Source: a virus. Taken from it: a DNA stretch of 33,215 nucleotides. Location of the stretch: IMG/VR virus record IMGVR_UViG_3300035180_000439, positions 1-33,215 of that record; one strand, 5' to 3'. The notes beneath the pieces are model-generated. The model was not told the origin of the DNA. It was given only the letters and a program-made list of their open reading frames with translations, and searched no databases. The translations under genes were made by a program, and so were the position numbers. Shown here piece after piece: positions 17,526 through 26,515 of the stretch. Each line of letters begins with the position of its first letter. Position 1 is the first letter of the stretch.

Positions 17526-18734
17526 ATGTATTCCCCTTTTGCAACCTTACCAGACGTATTATTTTATACTCCAACCGATGGGTATAACTATCTAACAGAT
17601 AACCGTCCTATCTATCAGTTAGATACCAATATCCGAGCGTTAGCTGCGTCTTTGGTTGGTATTGGCTATGGTGAACATGGCTCAGTTAGTGGAGATGTAT
17701 TAACTCCAGGAAAGGGCGTTGAATTACTCCCAAATGGTTCTATCAGATATCCTGACTCATCCACAGATCCAAGCACAGCCATTTTGGGATTGGCTATAGG
17801 GGCTGCTGGAGCTGGTCTAACAAAGGTTATTTGGGGCTCTCAACTATTAGATCTTGATGTTCTAGGATTAGCTGGGGTTCTTGTCGCAAGCACTGCGGGA
17901 CAATATATTAAAGTAGATACCAATATTACTGGAAATCTTATATTAGTATCCTCTATCTCCGATTCTGATCTTATTTTAGGTAGAGTTAAAAATGCTACCT
18001 GCATTAGTATTGGTAGAGACGGACAGAATACTGTTGTTGCTGATGCAGCATCCCAAAAAAATTATTACAGTAACTTTGGTGTTACTAGAAAACGTAATTT
18101 AGATCTTTTAGCAGCAATTAATGCTACTCCACTGCAATTTACTAAAACTACTACATATCAAGATGATTTGGGCGGTTCCTATAATCCTCTTTCGATTAAG
18201 TATAATTCCTCTACCGGTTCTATTACAGCTAACGACTCTGTTCCAGGAGCTGTGTATGGATCTGACAGCAATGGTTGGGTAGTAAGAGAAACTTTCACTC
18301 AGTTCTTAAATTCTGATTTAACTGATGCGGTTAAAGTAGCTACCTTTACAAGTGCTTGGCCAGCAGTAAGTTTCCCAACATTACTTGAAGGCGGTTTACC
18401 AAACTATGAGCTTCAACCAATTGGGCCGTCAGGCATTGACTATACAGCACAGCTAGCCACCTATAAAGACTTTTATATCACTAAGTACTATCAGTATGCT
18501 AGAGCTACCTCTTTGTCGGATCCCGTATATGGTAAAGTAACAGCTACAGTAACTGTATTAGATCCAAAAGGACTACAGAAGGGTGGAGAACAGGGTAAGG
18601 TCATCATTTGTGATTTCATGACCTATTCCCTTAGTGGAAGAGAAGCTTCTAGAAATAGAATTATAGTTACAGGAACTGCTGCCGATACACTATATAGTGA
18701 TACCTCAATTTTCCCATCTATTATTAAAGCTTAA
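17526..18734 (+). CDS. Baseplate or fibre-attachment protein with DNRP motif
   Basis: 402 residues from the ATG at 17526; a TTG just before it is less likely because AAGGA at 17515 is better spaced for the ATG. The N-terminal motif FYTPTDGYNYLTDNRPIYQL at 13-32, followed by DTNIRAL, is shared with the large fibre-like protein at 19860 (FY/YY, P, D, Y, DNRP, Y, N spacing). It probably docks both proteins to the same baseplate partner. Residues 60-200 are a Gly- and Ala-rich beta region (LLPNGSIRYPDSS, then ILGLAIGAAGAG). The C-terminal half is beta and Tyr-rich. No catalytic motif is seen. Confidence 0.55.
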   Translation: MYSPFATLPDVLFYTPTDGYNYLTDNRPIYQLDTNIRALAASLVGIGYGEHGSVSGDVLTPGKGVELLPNGSIRYPDSSTDPSTAILGLAIGAAGAGLTKVIWGSQLLDLDVLGLAGVLVASTAGQYIKVDTNITGNLILVSSISDSDLILGRVKNATCISIGRDGQNTVVADAASQKNYYSNFGVTRKRNLDLLAAINATPLQFTKTTTYQDDLGGSYNPLSIKYNSSTGSITANDSVPGAVYGSDSNGWVVRETFTQFLNSDLTDAVKVATFTSAWPAVSFPTLLEGGLPNYELQPIGPSGIDYTAQLATYKDFYITKYYQYARATSLSDPVYGKVTATVTVLDPKGLQKGGEQGKVIICDFMTYSLSGREASRNRIIVTGTAADTLYSDTSIFPSIIKA

Positions 18735-18754
18735 CTTTTTTGAGTAGTTTATTC

Positions 18755-19546
18755 ATGTCTGACGTAGTAATTCCTACATTTTCATTGGCATCGCTTCTAC
18801 CACCGTTCCACGAAATCAAGTTACCTTCGGCGGGACAGTTTGATGCGTCAGTGCCAGAAACTATTAATGTTCGTGCTTTAACTGTAAAAGAGCTAAAACA
18901 CATTACTGCTAATGGTAAATTTGATCGTAAAGTCTTTGATAAAACATTAGCATCATGTATCAAAGAGCCTATTAATTTAGCAAATCTTACAGTAGAAGAT
19001 TATAACTACATTGTATATATGATTAGACTTTACAGCAATGGTAGTAAAGTATCCACCGTTAAGATTTGCGATAACCCGGCTTGTAGAAATCAGTTTAAGT
19101 TTGATTATGATATTACTGAATCAGCAGTAGTAGATTATGCTGAAGCACCTATTGAAAAAACTAAGATTGTAACTTTGCCTAGATTTCAAGAACCGCATGG
19201 ACTTAATGTTCAGGTTGAAGTTAAGCGATTACTTCGCAAAGATATCTTAGCTATTGAGGATACCCTTAGACAGCAGACTGAACTAGCTGCCAAAGATGGA
19301 ACTAAGGGTAGTGTATTCCCGTTGTTGGAATACTTGAAGACCTACATCGTTTCCATCACTGGGTTTCCAGTCCCTATTCCAAAAGATCAGATTCTGGATA
19401 TATTTTCTACTGAAGACGCTGAAATTATTACTACTGCATTTGATAATGTTGTGTTTGGTGTAAAGGGGTCAGTAAAGACTGAATGCCCATTCTGTCATAA
19501 GCAGAATGAGTATGACATTCCATTTACTGACGTATTTTTTCTATAA
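18755..19546 (+). CDS. 26: Baseplate assembly protein, T4 gp26-like, with zinc cysteines
   Basis: 263 residues from the ATG at 18755; the upstream TTG at 18740 adds five residues and has no ribosome site. The layout resembles the gp26 family, which acts as a chaperone in hub assembly: the N-terminal SLLPPFHEIKLPSAGQFD, the LTVKELKHI block near 43-51, a first cysteine pair CDNPAC near 105-110, and a second pair CPFCHKQ near 243-249 followed by the YDIPFTDVFF end. Two CxxC-type pairs suggest one zinc site. The stop lies inside a run TTTTTTCTATAA, and a +1-frame ORF overlaps the end, so a longer frameshift product is possible. Confidence is higher for the family than for its exact role. Confidence 0.65.
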   Translation: MSDVVIPTFSLASLLPPFHEIKLPSAGQFDASVPETINVRALTVKELKHITANGKFDRKVFDKTLASCIKEPINLANLTVEDYNYIVYMIRLYSNGSKVSTVKICDNPACRNQFKFDYDITESAVVDYAEAPIEKTKIVTLPRFQEPHGLNVQVEVKRLLRKDILAIEDTLRQQTELAAKDGTKGSVFPLLEYLKTYIVSITGFPVPIPKDQILDIFSTEDAEIITTAFDNVVFGVKGSVKTECPFCHKQNEYDIPFTDVFFL

Positions 19547-19796
19547 GTTCTTGAGTGGTGATACGCCAATTAACTCAGATACTTTAGATGGATACGATGC
19601 GGTTCAGTACTACTTCTTTACTAATTTTTTAACAGCAAAGTATATATTAGATCTTCAAATATTACTTCGGTTCCAATTAAAATTTGAATATTCATATACA
19701 GATTTTATAACGCCCTTAGAAATTTTGCATTTATTCCAACGAGCTGAAGAGATCGAAGAAGAAAAGAAAAAGAAAGAAAACGAGACACGCAATTAG
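19506..19796 (+). CDS. Overlapping +1-frame ORF, possible frameshift extension of the gp26-like protein
   Basis: 96 residues counted from ATG 19506 (a second ATG is at 19512). No Shine-Dalgarno lies before either ATG, in contrast with most genes here. The frame overlaps the end of the gp26-like gene and continues after its stop with YKFLSGDTPINSDTLDGYDA, a Tyr-rich helical part and a charged Glu/Lys tail (EEIEEEKKKKENE). It could be made as a fusion through the run of six T at 19535-19540. A separate small hub assembly protein in the slot of T4 gp51 is the alternative. Long tail assembly chaperones in other phages are made by similar frameshifts. Confidence 0.55.
   Translation: MSMTFHLLTYFFYKFLSGDTPINSDTLDGYDAVQYYFFTNFLTAKYILDLQILLRFQLKFEYSYTDFITPLEILHLFQRAEEIEEEKKKKENETRN
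19532..19546 (+). other. Candidate ribosomal frameshift site (+1 or -2)
   Basis: In the gp26-like frame the codons are GTA TTT TTT CTA TAA. A +1 slip of the Phe tRNA from TTT to TTC at 19538-19541 enters the downstream frame at TAT AAG, bypassing the stop. A -2 slip on the six-T run also fits. The A-site CTA codon and the stop directly after it could cause the pause. Confidence 0.45.
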
Positions 19797-19827
19797 CTCC
19801 TAATCCTTACAAGGAGCTTTTTGTTTT
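19795..19827 (+). terminator. Rho-independent terminator
   Basis: A seven-pair stem AGCTCCT / AGGAGCT with a ten-base loop is followed by TTTTGTTTT. The first stem bases overlap the stop codon of the preceding ORF. Confidence 0.85.
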
Positions 19828-19859
19828 ATAGGGTAATTAAATATGAGACGGGTATAAGA

Positions 19860-22319
19860 ATGTCAAAAGTTACTTTAAATACAGTCAAGTATTACGATCC
19901 AGCCGATATCTATAGTTTTGAAGTCGATAATAGACCTCTCTATGATATCTCAGGGAACGTAGATCTGATCAATACGGCAATTGCCAATCTTGGTTTCTAT
20001 CAAGAAGTGATGGCTAATCCAGAAACAGAGCCTGCTGGCGGTTTCTCGGCACTAAGCTGCGTTCTTTATGGACAAAATGGCTTATTATTTCCTATTGACA
20101 TTTCACAACCAGCCACTTCTATTGACTATGCTAAATTTCCTATCTATTTAGTAATAGAAGTAATGGGAAGTTCTAAGTATAAATGCTTAGCTTTTTCCTC
20201 AGCTTTCTCTTTACCTGGGTTATTCAATAAATTTCTTCCAGATTCTATTGGAAAAGCTATTAAAGTTGGTCCTGGTGGATCTTTAGTAGATGAAATTTAT
20301 TTTGATTTATACTATTCCGACTATAACTATCAGCAACTTACTGTTGGTAAAGTTTTAACTCCAACTACAATTGCATTTGGTGGAAACCAAGTTTCTGTAC
20401 TAGGAGACAATAGATTTTTAGCTAAGAATAGAGATGATATTTCTACTGGTACTATTACTAAAATCATTCAGAATGATGTTAATAGTACTATCTTTAAAAG
20501 TATTTTAACCAATACTTCCCAGTCTTCTTATACCTTTTCAGAATTTGTAAACCAAGTTGCAGCTCCTATTGGCGGTACTCCAGGAAGAACTCCAGTATAT
20601 TTCACAAGTCTTCCACTAACTAATACCAATGGCGTTTTTAATACTAACTTTTTAGATTCTGTTTTAAATGAAGTTCATTTTGCATCTCCATCAGTATCTG
20701 CGGCAACTCAATTAGATCAGAAATACAAAACAGCTGGTATAAATGTAGGAAGTCTTTTGGGATTTGCTCAATCCTTTTTGCTACACGCAAAACCATTATC
20801 TGCTAATTTATCAGAACTCTCTCAAGAGTTGTCTACTTCTTTACATTTTGACTCTTCTGTAAATACCGGATTAACTACACTCTTTGATTCTACTTTAGTA
20901 GATTTTGGAATTAGTGCAGCTAATTTTCCTAGCATTTTAAGAACTGCCGCAAGTTCTGCTTCTGGTGTTTCTTTAGGGCAGTTTAAATCTGAAGGTATTG
21001 GTGGATTTTTATACCATCTTACTAATAACTCTCCAGCTGATGTTGTATATAATGATGTAGACACTCAGTTTCCAATGGCTGGATTGCGAAACGGATCTAT
21101 TACAGTTCTGTCAAGTCAGTCTAGTACTACTGGAAATAGCGCATTAGCCTTACTAAGTAATGGACCAATTCTTTTAGATTCTGCTACTGGTGTATACTGT
21201 GTATCTCCCGGAAGTGAGCCATCTTCATTAACTAATAAGTATTACGTTGATAAAATGGTTACCGCTGCTGCTAATAGTGCTAATTCTAGAATTCCTTTAG
21301 TTGGAAATAACTCAGATAATGCGATTACTGGAAGTCTATATTGGGATCTTACGAGCAATGAAGATCCTTCTACTATTTTTCAGTTTAACACTCTAGTAAC
21401 AGCTACTGTTAAAACAGCATATCCAATCGAAGTTAAAACTTTAGCTACAACAGATTTCCAAGTTGTTAGAGCGTTAACTCCATCAAGCGGAGAAGATACC
21501 GATTTAACAAATAGACTCTTCGTACAGAATAAAATTGATGCGGCTATTGGATCTGCTATTGGGACTAACTTCGTATCAAGAATTGCCCCTGATACAATTG
21601 TAGCGGCAAAAACTTTCTCAGATACTGCTCAAATTATCACTAATAGTGCTACTCCATTGGTTCTTAATGCTCCAATTGGATTAGATACAGTAGAAGTAGC
21701 ATCAACTGCTGATGTGATTAAATTCTCTCCGGCTATTGGTGGAGCTAAAGTAAAATTAGAAACCTCAGCAACAGAAGTCACAGATTCTGATACCACTCTT
21801 GTAACTAAGAAATACATGCTGGATACTGTAGATGAAATTGCAAGTGGTAAGGTAGGAGAAGCTATCTATGGAATTTGGCATGTTGGCAATAGAACTACTA
21901 CTATTAGCACAGTGTCAGCATTAAGTGGTTGGGGCCATGCTACTAGAGGTATTACTCCAGACCAAGCATCCTCGAATTTCTTACTTACTTTTGATATCGT
22001 CGAAGGTGGAGCTTTACAATATAAGTTAAATACTCCCGCAGTATTTACAGTAAACGTATCTGACGCTAGAATTGCTGGAGTAGGTCAAAGCTTCCCAGGC
22101 GGAATTTACAGAACTCAAACTGTGATTGCAACCAATAGTGGCGGAATCTTCCAAATTATTGCTAGAAATATTCATCAAGATGACACAGATGGTAATAGTA
22201 TTAATTCATTAGTTGGGGCTAGTTGTTCAGCAATTGTGGTATTAAATAAAGATGATATTTTATACATCGCATCGGAACAGGCGGATACTGTTTCAGCATC
22301 TCTTGCAAGGATTAGATAA
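19860..22319 (+). CDS. Large tail-fibre-like protein with DNRP motif
   Basis: 819 residues from the ATG at 19860. An open frame extends upstream to a TTG at 19821, but this would start inside the terminator. The N-terminal motif YYDPADIYSFEVDNRPLYDI (11-30) matches the protein at 17526. Three fibre-type repeats of the form TxLTNKxxVDxxIxxA start near residues 455, 547 and 643, about 95 residues apart: SLTNKYYVDKMV, DLTNRLFVQNKI and TLVTKKYMLDTV. The C-terminal 130 residues, with AVFTVNVSDARIAGVGQ and a closing SAIVVLNKDDILYIA, look like a jelly-roll receptor-binding head. Composition is Ser, Thr, Asn and Ala rich with few Cys. The stop overlaps the next start (TAATG). Confidence 0.7.
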   Translation: MSKVTLNTVKYYDPADIYSFEVDNRPLYDISGNVDLINTAIANLGFYQEVMANPETEPAGGFSALSCVLYGQNGLLFPIDISQPATSIDYAKFPIYLVIEVMGSSKYKCLAFSSAFSLPGLFNKFLPDSIGKAIKVGPGGSLVDEIYFDLYYSDYNYQQLTVGKVLTPTTIAFGGNQVSVLGDNRFLAKNRDDISTGTITKIIQNDVNSTIFKSILTNTSQSSYTFSEFVNQVAAPIGGTPGRTPVYFTSLPLTNTNGVFNTNFLDSVLNEVHFASPSVSAATQLDQKYKTAGINVGSLLGFAQSFLLHAKPLSANLSELSQELSTSLHFDSSVNTGLTTLFDSTLVDFGISAANFPSILRTAASSASGVSLGQFKSEGIGGFLYHLTNNSPADVVYNDVDTQFPMAGLRNGSITVLSSQSSTTGNSALALLSNGPILLDSATGVYCVSPGSEPSSLTNKYYVDKMVTAAANSANSRIPLVGNNSDNAITGSLYWDLTSNEDPSTIFQFNTLVTATVKTAYPIEVKTLATTDFQVVRALTPSSGEDTDLTNRLFVQNKIDAAIGSAIGTNFVSRIAPDTIVAAKTFSDTAQIITNSATPLVLNAPIGLDTVEVASTADVIKFSPAIGGAKVKLETSATEVTDSDTTLVTKKYMLDTVDEIASGKVGEAIYGIWHVGNRTTTISTVSALSGWGHATRGITPDQASSNFLLTFDIVEGGALQYKLNTPAVFTVNVSDARIAGVGQSFPGGIYRTQTVIATNSGGIFQIIARNIHQDDTDGNSINSLVGASCSAIVVLNKDDILYIASEQADTVSASLARIR

Positions 22320-22831
22320 TGGCTCTTAGACACAATAATCCATCTCAAATGGTAACTCCAATTGAGTTATCCCCTTTACTTAAAAATGAAAGTCCTTATT
22401 ATAATAATCTAAATAGAGCACCTAAAAATGCTTATGATTATGCAGATAAGATTAATAATATTTTAAGTTACGGTGGATTTGTAAGTAAAATGAGATCAGC
22501 AAATTCAGCTGATGAATTTAATCTATACAACGTAGTAAAAATTTTAGACGGTGAATCTATTACAGATACTACAAGTTATAGCACTACTGATCGTTTTGGT
22601 ATTATTGTAACGGAAAAAGATTCTGACGGATTTTATATCGTTTGTACATTTTGCCCCAATTTTATCTATCCTCCAGAAGTCTTTCCAGTAACTTGGGCTC
22701 CAGGTGAAGTATTACATGTAAGTAACTCAACTCCATTAGTGGGAATAACAAATACTGGTGGAACTGCTACCGTTGGAAAAGTTACCGGGACTCAAAGTAT
22801 TTTCTTTTGTGGTACAGTTAGACTATTTTAA
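22319..22831 (+). CDS. Small tail protein, function unknown
   Basis: 170 residues. The N-terminal part has YYNNLNRAPKNAYDYADKIN at 27-46, which echoes the DNRP pattern of the two larger baseplate proteins (Tyr-x-x-Asn/Asp-Arg-x-Pro). The remaining part is beta-rich and ends in TGTQSIFFCGTVRLF. Translation is coupled through the TAATG overlap with the fibre-like gene, and the wedge gene starts 12 bases after the stop. A fibre or wedge connector is a fair guess; no family is recognised. Confidence 0.5.
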   Translation: MALRHNNPSQMVTPIELSPLLKNESPYYNNLNRAPKNAYDYADKINNILSYGGFVSKMRSANSADEFNLYNVVKILDGESITDTTSYSTTDRFGIIVTEKDSDGFYIVCTFCPNFIYPPEVFPVTWAPGEVLHVSNSTPLVGITNTGGTATVGKVTGTQSIFFCGTVRLF

Positions 22832-22843
22832 TTTGAGAGTCGA

Positions 22844-25800
22844 ATGAGAAATGTAATTTCCTTTGAAGAATTCTACGAGTCTATCTGGCTGAAGATCCCC
22901 GAAGTCTGGAGAAACTCCGATCAAGATTATGGTAGACCTCTTCAGCTATTGACTTTAACATTAGCCCAACACTTTTACTATTCTTTCTATTTAAAAATCG
23001 CATCAATGGACGAGTTATTTAACCCAGACACTTGTCCAGAAAAATATTTACCATTTTTGGCAGCAGCAGTTAATTGGAAACTCTTAGGGACTGATCCGAT
23101 TTCATGGAGAAATCAGATTAGGAATGCCCCATTACTATATAAAATTAAAGGAACTCGCAAAGGTATTACTATAGCTGAAAAGCTAATTGGATACTCTGTG
23201 TATATGACAGAGCTATACCGAGATTATACTGGAATGATTGTTCCGAAAGAAAAACTTTTTAACAATTTTCCACTTTCTGTAAAAGTAAAACCATGGTTTA
23301 GAAAAACTTCTTCCGACATATCAAAAGACATTTTCAATGAGTCCTTTTCAGATTTATTGCCTTCTTTTAACTATAATGTAGGAGATATTTCAGAATTGGG
23401 TTCTTTAATTGTTCCCCGTCAGTTAAAAAAGACAGGATCTCGTTCTACTTCTTTTTCTAGTTTGTCTAATTATAATCCAGTAACTGGTAAAGGTTCCTTA
23501 GCGCGTTTAGCAAAGCTTCCAAGAATTAATGTGGTTCTTAAGAAAGATCTTGAACTAGACCATGTAGATTCTACGGGTCGCTATACGGATGCTAACTTAA
23601 ATCAAGCAGTAGATTTATTCTTACAATTTAAACCATTTCATGTTTACATCAATGACTTAGTAGTCATGTATAGCTTATCAGACTATGTTTTCGGATCTAT
23701 GTTGGATAAAACTGCAGGCACCGGAGAACTGTCTGGTGATGTAATTCTTTCTAGAGAAGCTACTGATATTTATGTTACAGTACAAGAAGAAGATAAAATT
23801 TCTTACTATAACCAAGAGCAATTGGGTTCTTGTGATTTAGACAGTCTAGAAGCTAGCAATACTACATTATTTAAAGGTATTATTGAAACTAAGCATTTAA
23901 TGTTTGATTTAACCAATTCGGTTGAAGTTACTAATGTAAATCGCTTAACTAAACTCGGCATGTCTTTATCTGGATATGCTAGAAATTATCAGACCGCTAA
24001 GGGCTTAACACTATGGAAAGCTTCTGATTTTTCTTTGGCGGATTCTCCAGATATGCCAGGGAATCCAACTGCGTCTGTTCTAATGGATCCTTCTCACACC
24101 GTTAGATATGATTCTGTCTTTCCAGAACCCAATTATTCTTTCTTAGAGATTTCAATTCCTTTTGAGTATTCTTGTAACTTACGTCAATTATTTGGTACTG
24201 TTTCTAATTTAACTTTTGATGACTACAATTGGCCTACTAGTATTACCTCGGTTACTACTAATTCAAATGCTTTTTGTAAAGATACTGTAACTATTTCGGG
24301 AAAGGTTTTTTCTTACGATCCTTTAGTATGCCCTGAGATTGCACCTATTTCTTTAAAGGGAATTGTTAGTTTAGTGGATAGTTTGTCAGGTCATGGCATG
24401 GAATATCCTGTATATAATCCAGTTACTAATTCCAATATTTCTTTAGTATTACTTGCTAATGGCGATCCAGTTTTAAATATATTTAGAGCGTTAGTCAGAG
24501 AAAATATGTTAGTTGTTGCTTCATCTAATAATGAATCAGGTTATTTTGCTACTATTCTAACACCTAAAGTAGATTATGCCTATGATTCAATCAATAATAG
24601 CATTATTTTAAATACAAAAAATATTGAAAATAAGTTAATTGATGTTAATTATCTAGAATTTCATATTTTGTATGCCGGATTAATTCCAACTACAGCTGGA
24701 TTTTCTTTAACTGCTTCTAGTAGAAATGTTAATATTTCAGACAGACGTAAACATGCTAAATTTAATCGTATTACTTATGTTGATAATAGTGCTATTCAAA
24801 CAGAAATAGATACAGCCCACTATTCACCAGAAATTGAATTTGACGATTCTACTGGAAGTTTAATAGAAAATTCAAGTAAGACTAAGCTATTTAGAGAAAG
24901 CTTAGCAAGAGTATTTTCTAGAAATTCTTTACATTTAGAGGATACTGGAACTCCATACAAAGCCATTAATTATAATATGTTATCTCCTAGAGATACTTCA
25001 GAATGGACTGTTTATACAGATCCAGCAACTGCCTTATATAGAGGTGCAGAACGTTTATCTAAAACTATATGGGCAAACTATCATAATGTTCCATTTTCAG
25101 GAACAGCGACTGTGCCGTATGATTCAGTCAATGTATCTGGAGATGCTCAGATAACTAATAGACAATCTTTTAGATGGCTAGCAACTTTAGAAGATATCAC
25201 AGCAACGCATCCGCAGTTCTTTGCTGCGTCTAGAATGGACGTAGACGCTCGCAATAACCTTTGGACAAGAGGAAGTGCCCAAAAGATGGCAAGACCTTAT
25301 ATAGGCTCTTCTAGAGCCTCTGTGCAAGGGTTTAGAAAAGATTTTGCACTATTTAATAGAACTGAAAATCTTCCAGATTATCATATTTCATTACTTTCCA
25401 ATTATAATACAGATAATTATAAGTATAGTGTTGGAACTGTTGACTATACTGATATGTATAGAAATCCCACTATTCCATTTGATGTAGTTCCTACTCCTAA
25501 GACGGAATCTCCAGTTGCGCTAAAAACAAAACTAATAAATGGAAAAATTCAATATCCAGCTTATATTAAGAATAATTATACGGATGTTGGATATGTTCCC
25601 CAATATGATGGGCCGTTCGAATTTTCTGCAAAAGAGACGTATTTTTCTGGCGATTTAATGAAGCCAGGATTGTATGCCAATAATGTAAGAACAGATACTT
25701 GTCCGTATAGTGGCGATTTGATGGATGATTTTGCGGATCCTGCGGAAATCAATATCGACGGTTTGCAGAAAAACTTTGTTGAATTCATTGTAACTTCTGC

Positions 25801-26491
25801 AAATGATTCGGAATTCGTTCTGCCTAAAACTAATATTTTTATCTCTTGGAGAGAAATTAACACAGGAGATGTATTGGGAACTGGATTGTTTCCTGTTATA
25901 GACTATTCTAAAGTAAGACCTAGTGTAAAAGTATTAAAAAATGGCATAGAAATTGCGTATGGTCTTTGGACAATAGCGTCAAATCCTAATAGAATTATGA
26001 CTAATGCATTACCATTAGCTGAAAATGATATTATTTCGGTAGAATACTTTACCTTGGACGGAGTACAATTACCTACATATCCCGCCGATCCTATTACCGG
26101 ATCTCCATATACTTCCGATAATACTCATCCATTTACTGATTCTTTTATTATACCATTAGGATTTTCTGCCGAGGATAAAGAAGTTATTTACGAGCATACT
26201 TTTTCACATAACCCAGTTATTTCTTGGTATAGAGGAGATACAGGAGCTTTTGTAAGTGTTTCAGTAGAAACTTCTCCATCAGCTATTGCACCAGTTTCTA
26301 AGCTATATAGAGAACTTGCACAACCCAATGTAATAGTTAGAAAAAATGGTATTGATGTACTTTATGGTAAATACTGGGTGTTTACAGCAGTCCCCGGAGT
26401 GATTTCTTATCGAGTTAAATTTACTCAAGCTTTCTTACACTCCTTGCAGCCCAATGATACAATTACAATCTCTTATACTGCGTTAGTTTAA
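22844..26491 (+). CDS. Baseplate wedge protein with a gpI/gp7-type N-terminal domain
   Basis: 1215 residues, near T4 gp7 (1032). The N-terminal 135 residues carry the tail protein I pattern: IPEVWRNSDQDYGRPLQLL at 18-36, CPEKYLPFLAAAVNWKLLG at 64-82, the WRNQIRNAPLLYKIKGTRKG block at 88-107 and the following helix ITIAEKLIG. This is the wedge domain of contractile tails (P2 gpI, T4 gp7). The rest is long and beta-rich. Two copies of a related C-terminal module lie near 1027 and 1161: VKVLKNGIEIAYGLWT and VIVRKNGIDVLYGKYW, each ending in NDxIxxxY. It probably links the central hub to peripheral fibres. Confidence 0.72.
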   Translation: MRNVISFEEFYESIWLKIPEVWRNSDQDYGRPLQLLTLTLAQHFYYSFYLKIASMDELFNPDTCPEKYLPFLAAAVNWKLLGTDPISWRNQIRNAPLLYKIKGTRKGITIAEKLIGYSVYMTELYRDYTGMIVPKEKLFNNFPLSVKVKPWFRKTSSDISKDIFNESFSDLLPSFNYNVGDISELGSLIVPRQLKKTGSRSTSFSSLSNYNPVTGKGSLARLAKLPRINVVLKKDLELDHVDSTGRYTDANLNQAVDLFLQFKPFHVYINDLVVMYSLSDYVFGSMLDKTAGTGELSGDVILSREATDIYVTVQEEDKISYYNQEQLGSCDLDSLEASNTTLFKGIIETKHLMFDLTNSVEVTNVNRLTKLGMSLSGYARNYQTAKGLTLWKASDFSLADSPDMPGNPTASVLMDPSHTVRYDSVFPEPNYSFLEISIPFEYSCNLRQLFGTVSNLTFDDYNWPTSITSVTTNSNAFCKDTVTISGKVFSYDPLVCPEIAPISLKGIVSLVDSLSGHGMEYPVYNPVTNSNISLVLLANGDPVLNIFRALVRENMLVVASSNNESGYFATILTPKVDYAYDSINNSIILNTKNIENKLIDVNYLEFHILYAGLIPTTAGFSLTASSRNVNISDRRKHAKFNRITYVDNSAIQTEIDTAHYSPEIEFDDSTGSLIENSSKTKLFRESLARVFSRNSLHLEDTGTPYKAINYNMLSPRDTSEWTVYTDPATALYRGAERLSKTIWANYHNVPFSGTATVPYDSVNVSGDAQITNRQSFRWLATLEDITATHPQFFAASRMDVDARNNLWTRGSAQKMARPYIGSSRASVQGFRKDFALFNRTENLPDYHISLLSNYNTDNYKYSVGTVDYTDMYRNPTIPFDVVPTPKTESPVALKTKLINGKIQYPAYIKNNYTDVGYVPQYDGPFEFSAKETYFSGDLMKPGLYANNVRTDTCPYSGDLMDDFADPAEINIDGLQKNFVEFIVTSANDSEFVLPKTNIFISWREINTGDVLGTGLFPVIDYSKVRPSVKVLKNGIEIAYGLWTIASNPNRIMTNALPLAENDIISVEYFTLDGVQLPTYPADPITGSPYTSDNTHPFTDSFIIPLGFSAEDKEVIYEHTFSHNPVISWYRGDTGAFVSVSVETSPSAIAPVSKLYRELAQPNVIVRKNGIDVLYGKYWVFTAVPGVISYRVKFTQAFLHSLQPNDTITISYTALV

Positions 26492-26515
26492 TAATTAAAT
26501 ATAGGTGTGCTAATT

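Noticed and set aside
19821-19859. Upstream TTG start for the large fibre-like protein
   Set aside because: It lies inside the terminator hairpin tail; the ATG at 19860 starts directly with the conserved DNRP-type N-terminus.
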